Below are positions 59,269-64,000 of a stretch of 64,000 nucleotides of DNA, one piece after another. The number at the start of each line of letters is the position of its first letter. Positions within the stretch are counted from its first letter, which is position 1. Under the pieces are notes generated by a model. It had not been told where the DNA came from. It saw nothing but the letters and a program-made list of their open reading frames with translations, and did not search any database. The position numbers and the translations under genes were made by a program. This DNA comes from DASZHJ01 sp035541215 (lineage in GTDB: Bacteria > Pseudomonadota > Alphaproteobacteria > ATCC43930 > CGMCC-115725), in NCBI GenBank assembly GCA_035541215.1, contig DATKNV010000125.1, positions 21,397 through 85,396 on the forward strand, in the 5' to 3' direction.

Positions 59269-60069
59269 ATGTCCGATCCGGCACCCTACGAGGTCTACGC
59301 CGTCCGCTACGCGCATCACGACCGGCTCGCGAGCGAGAACTTCCTCGGAGGCGACCCGCACAACGGGCCGATGCCGCTCGACTACTTCGTCTGGGCGATC
59401 GTCGGGCCCAAGAAGACCTGGGTGCTCGACACCGGCTTCGACCCCGCGACGGGAAAGAAGCGCGGCCGCCAGCATCTGCGCTCGCCCGGCGACGGGCTTA
59501 AGCTCATCGGCGTCGACCCCAACAAGGTCGAGGACGTGATCGTCTCGCACATGCATTACGACCACGCCGGCAACCACGACCTCTTCCCGAACGCGCGCTA
59601 CCACATCCAGGACAAGGAGATGGCCTACTGCACCGGCCGCCACATGCGCCACGGCCGTATCCGCCATTCCTTCGAGGCCGAGGACGTGGCGGCGATGGTG
59701 CGGCGGCTCTTCGCGGGACGGCTCGAGTTCCACGACGGCGCCGAGGAGCTGGCGCCGGGCCTCAGCGTGCACCTGATCGGCGGCCACACCATGGGGCTCC
59801 AGTCCGTGCGCGTCTTCACGCGGCGCGGCTGGGTCGTGCTCGCCGCCGACGCCATGCACCTCTACGCCAACATGGAGCAGGGCCGGCCCTTCCCGGTGAT
59901 CTACAATCTCCCGGACATGTTCGAGGGCTACGCGACCTTGAAGCGCCTCGCGAGCTCGCCCGCCCACATCGTCCCCGGCCACGATCCCCTGGTGTTGAAG
60001 CGCTATCCCGCGCCCTCGCCGGAGCTCGAGGGCATCGTGCTCCGCCTCGACGCGGAGCCGCGGGAGTGA
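59269..60069 (+). CDS. Metallo-beta-lactamase-fold hydrolase (N-acyl homoserine lactonase-like)
   Basis: 266 aa from ATG 59269, preceded by GGGAGCGAGGA. HxHxDH motif H94-x-H96-x-D98-H99 (SHMHYDHAGNHD), later H in GGHTMG, Asp in LAADAMH and His in VPGHDP, so all metal ligands are present. The overall order resembles AHL-lactonase-family proteins. Quorum quenching is possible, but the neighbours favour hydrolysis of a catabolic lactone or thioester. Confidence 0.88.
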   Translation: MSDPAPYEVYAVRYAHHDRLASENFLGGDPHNGPMPLDYFVWAIVGPKKTWVLDTGFDPATGKKRGRQHLRSPGDGLKLIGVDPNKVEDVIVSHMHYDHAGNHDLFPNARYHIQDKEMAYCTGRHMRHGRIRHSFEAEDVAAMVRRLFAGRLEFHDGAEELAPGLSVHLIGGHTMGLQSVRVFTRRGWVVLAADAMHLYANMEQGRPFPVIYNLPDMFEGYATLKRLASSPAHIVPGHDPLVLKRYPAPSPELEGIVLRLDAEPRE

Positions 60070-60096
60070 GCCGAAATCACCGAGCTTTGCCCCTCC

Positions 60097-60279
60097 CCCT
60101 CGAGCAGGGCCATCGCATATGACGCAATTCCCCCTCTCCCCGCCGGGGAGAGGGCCGGGGTGAGAGGGCCTCTCGACGCGTCGGCGAGAAGTTTTTTCCG
60201 GCCTTCCGGCCGTAACGCCCCTCACCTTGCCTCTCCCCGCCGGGGAGAGGAATTTCAAATGCGATGGCCCCCTCAAGGG
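60097..60279. repeat. Palindrome-rich intergenic repeat (REP/MITE-like), 183 bp
   Basis: Terminal inverted arms CCCTCGAG.AGGGCCATCGCAT (60097-60118) and ATGCGATGGCCC.CTCAAGGG (60259-60279) match with one or two changes and an indel. Inside are two copies of a CCTCTCCCC-GCC-GGGGAGAGG palindrome (60132-60154 and 60230-60250) and a GGTGAG/CTCACC pair. It fills most of the gap between two convergent genes. Similar palindromic repeats are common in proteobacterial intergenic DNA, and it could act as a bidirectional terminator. No target duplication was checked. Confidence 0.6.
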
Positions 60280-60301
60280 CGGACGGGCATTTTCTGGAGA
60301 C

Positions 60302-61282
60302 CTATGGCACGAGAATATTGCTTCCCGTCGTGCGGCGCGCTTGCAGATCGGCGTGTGCGCGGGCGGCCTCGGCGAGCGGATAGGCTCGGCTCGGCGGGAG
60401 CTTCAGCACGCCGGACTGGATCGCACCGAAGAGCGCGTCCGCGCGCGAGAGCAGCTCTCTGCGGTCCGTCGTGTGCGTGACGAAGGCGGGGCTCGTCACG
60501 TAGAGCGAGCCCAGCGTGTTCAGGCGAAAGAGATCGAAGGGCGGGATCGCGCCGCTGGGCGTGCCGAAGGTGACGAGGAGGCCGCGCGGCGCGAGCGAGC
60601 GCAGCGAGCCCTCGAAGGTGTCCTTGCCGACGGCGTCGTAGACGACGGGAACGCCTCTGCCGCCGGTGAGCCGCCGCACCTCCGCCGCGAAATCCTGCCG
60701 GCTGTAGACGATGACGTGGTGGCAGCCATGGGCGCGCGCGATCGCCGCCTTCTCGTCGGTCGAGACGGTGCCGATGACGGTGGCGCCGAGGTGCCGCGCC
60801 CATTGACCGAGCAGCACGCCGACGCCGCCCGCCGCGGCGTGGACGAGAATCGTGTCGCCGGGCTTCACCGCATAGGTCGTGAAGAGGAGATAGTGCGCGG
60901 TGAGACCCTTGGTCACGACCGCCGCGCCGACGGACTCCGAGATATCCCTCGGCAGCGGGATCAAGCGATCCGCGGGCATCACCCGGAAATCGGCATAGGC
61001 GCCGATGGGAGCCGAGGAATATGCGACGCGGTCGCCTGGGGCGACCTCGCGCACTTCGGCACCGACGGACTCCACCACTCCCGCGCCCTCGAGACCGATG
61101 GGCGAGGGATAGCTCGGCAGCGGATAGCGGCCGCTACGGTGCTGGATGTCGATGTAATTGAGCCCGACCGCGCTCTGCCGCAGCAGCACCTCGCGCGGGC
61201 CCGGCGCCGGCACGTCATAGGGCTCGTAGCGGAGCACCTCCGGCCCGCCCGGCGCCGTCATCATCACGCGATGGCCTTGCAT
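60302..61282 (-). CDS. NADPH:quinone oxidoreductase family protein (zinc-type ADH superfamily)
   Basis: 326 aa from ATG 61282. An MDR-superfamily protein: VMMTAPGGPEVLRYEPYDVPAPGPREVLLRQ, AVGLNYIDIQHRSGRYP, GLEGAGVVESVGAEVREVAPGDRVAY, NADPH site ILVHAAAGGVGVLLGQWARHLGATVIGT and VPVVYDAVGKDTFEGSLRSLAPRGLLVTFG. It lacks the structural zinc cysteines, as in quinone oxidoreductases. It is 8 bp downstream of an SDR gene on the same strand. Confidence 0.92.
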   Translation of the reverse strand: MQGHRVMMTAPGGPEVLRYEPYDVPAPGPREVLLRQSAVGLNYIDIQHRSGRYPLPSYPSPIGLEGAGVVESVGAEVREVAPGDRVAYSSAPIGAYADFRVMPADRLIPLPRDISESVGAAVVTKGLTAHYLLFTTYAVKPGDTILVHAAAGGVGVLLGQWARHLGATVIGTVSTDEKAAIARAHGCHHVIVYSRQDFAAEVRRLTGGRGVPVVYDAVGKDTFEGSLRSLAPRGLLVTFGTPSGAIPPFDLFRLNTLGSLYVTSPAFVTHTTDRRELLSRADALFGAIQSGVLKLPPSRAYPLAEAARAHADLQARRTTGSNILVP

Positions 61283-61290
61283 GGGCGAAC

Positions 61291-62064
61291 TCAGGTCGTC
61301 TTGTTCTTGCCGCCGTCCATGTCGATGATCGAGCCCTGGAGGAAGCCGCCGCGCGGGCCCACGATGAAGCTCACGAGCCCCGCGATGTCCGAGGGCTCGC
61401 CGAAGCGAAGGACTCGGTCCTCCGCGATCATGCGGCGCTCGGCCTCGGCGGCATCGACGCCGAAACGCTCCGCTGCGGCCTTGACGCGCCGCGCGAGGCG
61501 GTCGGTCCTGACGTCGCCGGGATTGATGGTGTTGACGCGGATGCCGTCGGGAACCGCGCGATCCGCGAGCGCCTTCGTGAAGGCGAGCAAGGCCGCATTG
61601 ACGGAGCCGCCGATGGTGAACTCGGCGCCGGGCGTCTTGCCGCCGATCCCCGAGATGATCACGACCGAGCCCCGCGCCTCCTTGAGCTGCGTCCAGGCCG
61701 CGCGGATGAGCCGCATGTGCGCGAAGAACTTGAGCGCGAAGCCGTCCTGCCAATCCTCGTCGCTCAGCGCCAGAAAATCGCCGCGCTTGGTGGCGCCCGC
61801 ATTGGCGACGACGATGTCGATCCGCCCGAAACGCGTCATTGCCGCTGCCGCGAGCGCCGCCGGTGCCGAGGGCTCGCGGAGATCGGCGACGTGTGCCGCC
61901 GCCTGCCCCCCGATCGCAGCCGCGCGCTCGCTGAGCGCGTCCGCGCTCCGTGCCGCGAGCATCACCCGCGCCCCCTCGCGGGCGAGCTCCGCCGCGATCT
62001 CCGCGCCGATGCCCCGGCTCGCGCCGGTGACCACTGCAACCTTGCCCTCGAGTGTCCGCCCCAT
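61291..62064 (-). CDS. SDR-family protein lacking the catalytic Tyr/Lys
   Basis: 257 aa from ATG 62064, preceded by GGAGCAGGAC. The SDR N-terminus is intact (VAVVTGASRGIGAEIAAELAREGARVMLAARS), and VVANAG and IISGIGG are present. Where a YxxxK should stand it has TIGGSVNAALLAFTKALA, with Gly and Asn in the Tyr and Lys positions. A group of SDRs has this form and its enzymology is unclear. NAD(P) binding is expected, but a normal SDR proton relay is not. It probably forms an operon with the quinone oxidoreductase. Confidence 0.88.
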   Translation of the reverse strand: MGRTLEGKVAVVTGASRGIGAEIAAELAREGARVMLAARSADALSERAAAIGGQAAAHVADLREPSAPAALAAAAMTRFGRIDIVVANAGATKRGDFLALSDEDWQDGFALKFFAHMRLIRAAWTQLKEARGSVVIISGIGGKTPGAEFTIGGSVNAALLAFTKALADRAVPDGIRVNTINPGDVRTDRLARRVKAAAERFGVDAAEAERRMIAEDRVLRFGEPSDIAGLVSFIVGPRGGFLQGSIIDMDGGKNKTT

Positions 62065-62187
62065 GTCCTGCTCCCCGATGTGCTGGAAAGGCGCCACTAT
62101 AGCCGCGACCGCCAGCGGCGGCACAGTGTCCGCTTGCGAGGCACGGCAGCCCGCGGGTAGCCTTGCCGCGGCGGAAGGGGGATCGAA

Positions 62188-63039
62188 ATGGCTGGTGGCG
62201 ACAAGATCGAGGTGCTGCTCGACGGGCTTACCTTTCCCGAGGCGCCGCGCTGGCGCGACGGCAAGCTCTGGTTCTCGGATTTCTACACCTTTCGCGTCCT
62301 GCGGCTCAGCCTCGACGGAAAGGCGGAGACGGTCGCGGAGGTGCCGCAGCGTCCCTCGGGCCTTGGCTGGCTGCCGGACGGGCGGCTCCTGATCGTCTCC
62401 ATGCTCGACCGCCGCGTGCTCGTGCTCGAGAAGGGCAAGCTCCTTCCCTATGCGGATCTCTCGGGCTTGGCGACCGGCCCCTGCAACGACATGGTGGTCG
62501 ATGCCGCGGGCCGCGCCTATGTCGGGAATTTCGGCTTCGACCGCCACGGCGGCGAGGCCGAGCGTCTCACCTGCATCGCGCGGATCGATCCCGGCGGGCG
62601 CGCGAGCCGCGCCGCCGACGAGCTCTTCTTCCCGAACGGCACGATCATCAGCGCTGACGGCAAGCGGCTCGTCGTGGGAGAGACGCTGGCCATGCGCCTC
62701 ACCGCCTTCGACATCGACGCGGACGGCGCGCTTTCGAACCGCAGAACCTTCGCGCAATTCGAGGATTGCTATCCCGACGGCATCTGCCTCGACGCGGAGG
62801 GCGCGATCTGGGTCGCGGATGCCCGCGGCAACCGCGCGATCCGCGTCTTCGATGGCGGCCGCATCGAACGCACGATCTCGACGGGAGCGCAGGGCTGCTA
62901 CGCCTGCATGCTCGGCGGCGAGGATCGCCGCACCCTCTTCCTCTGCACCAGCTCCGGGAGCGGCCCCGCCATGGCGCAGAAGCGCGACGGAAGGATCGAG
63001 CTCATTCGCGTCGGCGTTCCCGGCGCGGGATTGCCCTGA
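62188..63039 (+). CDS. SMP-30/gluconolactonase-family hydrolase
   Basis: 283 aa, preceded by AAGGGGGAT. Six-bladed propeller: LTFPEAPRWRDGKLWFSDF (metal-binding Glu), PSGLGWLPDGRLLIVSM, GPCNDMVVDAAGRAYVGNFGF (metal-binding Asn-Asp), FFPNGTIISADGKRLVV, and YPDGICLDAEGAIWVADA (Asp of the metal site). It hydrolyses lactones in sugar or aromatic catabolism. An SDR follows 9 bp downstream. Confidence 0.92.
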   Translation: MAGGDKIEVLLDGLTFPEAPRWRDGKLWFSDFYTFRVLRLSLDGKAETVAEVPQRPSGLGWLPDGRLLIVSMLDRRVLVLEKGKLLPYADLSGLATGPCNDMVVDAAGRAYVGNFGFDRHGGEAERLTCIARIDPGGRASRAADELFFPNGTIISADGKRLVVGETLAMRLTAFDIDADGALSNRRTFAQFEDCYPDGICLDAEGAIWVADARGNRAIRVFDGGRIERTISTGAQGCYACMLGGEDRRTLFLCTSSGSGPAMAQKRDGRIELIRVGVPGAGLP

Positions 63040-63048
63040 GGTGAAGAC

Positions 63049-63870
63049 ATGAGCGAGCAAAAGCGGCCCGAGGACGACGCCGGCCTTGCCGGCAAAGTCG
63101 CGATCGTCACCGGCGGCGGCGCCGCGGGCGACGGCATCGGCAACGGCCGCGCGGCGTCGATCCTGCTAGCGCGCGCGGGGACGCGGGTCCTCGTCGTCGA
63201 CCGCGAGCGCGCGCTCGCGGAGCGGACGGTCGCGATGATCGCGGCCGAGGGCGGCACCGCTGCCGCCTTCGCCGCGGACATCGCGGACGAGGAGCAGGCG
63301 GAGGCGATGGCGGCGGCGGCGGTCGAGCGCTGGGGCCGCCTCGATTTCCTCGACAACAACGTCGGCATCGATGCGCGCGGGAACGTGCTCGAGACGAGCC
63401 CGCCGGAATGGCGGCGCGTCATGCAGATCAACGTCGAGACCATGTATTTGGCATCGCGCCACGCGATCCCCGCGATGATCCGCACCGCCGGCGGCGGCGC
63501 CATCGTGAACGTCTCCTCGATCTCGGCGCTGCGCCCGCGCGGCCTCACGGCCTACACGACTTCGAAGGGCGCGGTGATCGCGTTCACGCGCGCGATGGCC
63601 GTCGATCACGGCAAGGACGGCATCCGCGTCAACTGCGTCGCGCCCGGGCCCGTCTATACGCCCATGGTCTACGCCCGCGGCATGAGCCCCGCCGCGCGCG
63701 AGCAGCGCCGGCGCGCATCGGTGCTCGGTCTCGAAGGCACCGGCTGGGACGTGGGTCTCGCGGTTCGCTTCCTGCTCTCGAGCCACGCCCGCTTCATCAC
63801 GGGGCAGACGCTGGTGGTCGACGGCGGCGCGACGCTCGTGGGCCCCGCCCGCGCCCCCGAATCGCAGTGA
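63049..63870 (+). CDS. SDR-family oxidoreductase (canonical)
   Basis: 273 aa, ATG 63049. GKVAIVTGGGAAGDGIGNGRAA is the nucleotide loop, with an insertion in the usual GxxxGIG. DIADEEQAEAM, NNVGIDARGN, VSSISALRPRGLTAYTTSKGAVI (catalytic Y169 and K173) and IRVNCVAPGPVYTPM follow. The active site is complete. It probably oxidises a hydroxy compound in a pathway with the SMP-30 lactonase 9 bp upstream. Confidence 0.92.
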   Translation: MSEQKRPEDDAGLAGKVAIVTGGGAAGDGIGNGRAASILLARAGTRVLVVDRERALAERTVAMIAAEGGTAAAFAADIADEEQAEAMAAAAVERWGRLDFLDNNVGIDARGNVLETSPPEWRRVMQINVETMYLASRHAIPAMIRTAGGGAIVNVSSISALRPRGLTAYTTSKGAVIAFTRAMAVDHGKDGIRVNCVAPGPVYTPMVYARGMSPAAREQRRRASVLGLEGTGWDVGLAVRFLLSSHARFITGQTLVVDGGATLVGPARAPESQ

Positions 63871-63937
63871 CCGGCAGGCCCCAGGCAGACGCTCCACCGA
63901 CGGACTTCCAGGAGGTCTGGCGGGTTGCGGATCGAGT

Positions 63938-63959
63938 TGGTTGCGGGGAAACGCAACCA
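63938..63959. terminator. Hairpin after the last SDR gene
   Basis: TGGTTGCG, loop GGGAAA, CGCAACCA: perfect 8-bp stem 68 bp after the stop. No T-run follows. The remaining bases to 64000 show no gene. Confidence 0.5.
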
Positions 63960-64000
63960 CTTATACCGAACTCGCATATCTGCCCTTTCATGGCGGTAAC

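Noticed and set aside
1..64000. tRNA, rRNA and riboswitch genes
   Set aside because: No cloverleaf with conserved TTCGA/GGTTCGA arm in proper context, no rRNA sequence and no recognised riboswitch core was seen by eye; covariance-model searches (tRNAscan-SE, Infernal) would settle it.

Overview
The window is high-GC, densely coded chromosomal DNA from a Gram-negative bacterium, most likely an alphaproteobacterium. The evidence is GC-rich third codon positions, an outer-membrane gene block (OmpA, TolC, RND pump, Mla-type lipid transport), an MlaE permease with a fused STAS domain, and the DUF3141 / MaoC-phosphotransacetylase / acetate kinase / FabI cluster common in that class. The lineage is inferred from gene content only. 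No rRNA, tRNA, CRISPR array or replication origin was seen.

Layout. 1-3.5 kb: 3' end of a SulP transporter, then small exported envelope proteins (SYLF, glycine zipper, a four-cysteine protein, a barrel). 3.5-7.5 kb: two paralogous NarL-type response regulators divergent from one hybrid-free histidine kinase. 7.5-14.8 kb: a duplicated-domain exported protein, a four-helix membrane protein, OmpA, TolC, the DUF3300/DUF2950 pair and a small charged protein. 14.8-18.3 kb: an Mla/MCE lipid-transport operon. 18.5-21.8 kb: NhaA, a two-subunit CoA-transferase and a VIT/CCC1-like protein.

21.86-25.27 kb is a 3.4-kb IS1595-family insertion with 24-bp perfect terminal inverted repeats and an 8-bp palindromic target duplication. 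Besides its transposase it carries passenger genes of lower GC: two small unknowns (one membrane), a NYN-domain putative RNase, a short basic ORF and a protein with a HEPN-like Rx4H motif. It lies just upstream of the DUF3141 (PhaC-like Cys-Asp-His) / MaoC-Pta / AckA / FabI operon (25.5-31.3 kb), which is followed by an RND efflux pair (31.5-35.8 kb).

35.8-62 kb is dominated by uptake and catabolism. There are three complete branched-chain-type (Liv) ABC transporters (35.8-40.6, 46.1-50.7 and 53.2-57.9 kb). Between the first two are a class III aminotransferase, a CaiB CoA-transferase, two PuuE-like deacetylase-fold proteins and an N-carbamoylsarcosine-amidase-like hydrolase, with an isocitrate-lyase/PEP-mutase-family enzyme at the end of the second operon. 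Together these suggest uptake and breakdown of amide or ureide compounds. The third transporter has a LivM-LivG fusion and is followed by a NIPSNAP protein, a 3-hydroxyisobutyrate-dehydrogenase-family enzyme and a metallo-beta-lactamase-fold hydrolase. Between transporters two and three is a convergent pair: a papain-like peptidase and a chagasin-like inhibitor. 60-64 kb holds a 183-bp palindrome-rich repeat, a quinone oxidoreductase, two SDRs (one lacking the catalytic Tyr/Lys) and an SMP-30-family enzyme.
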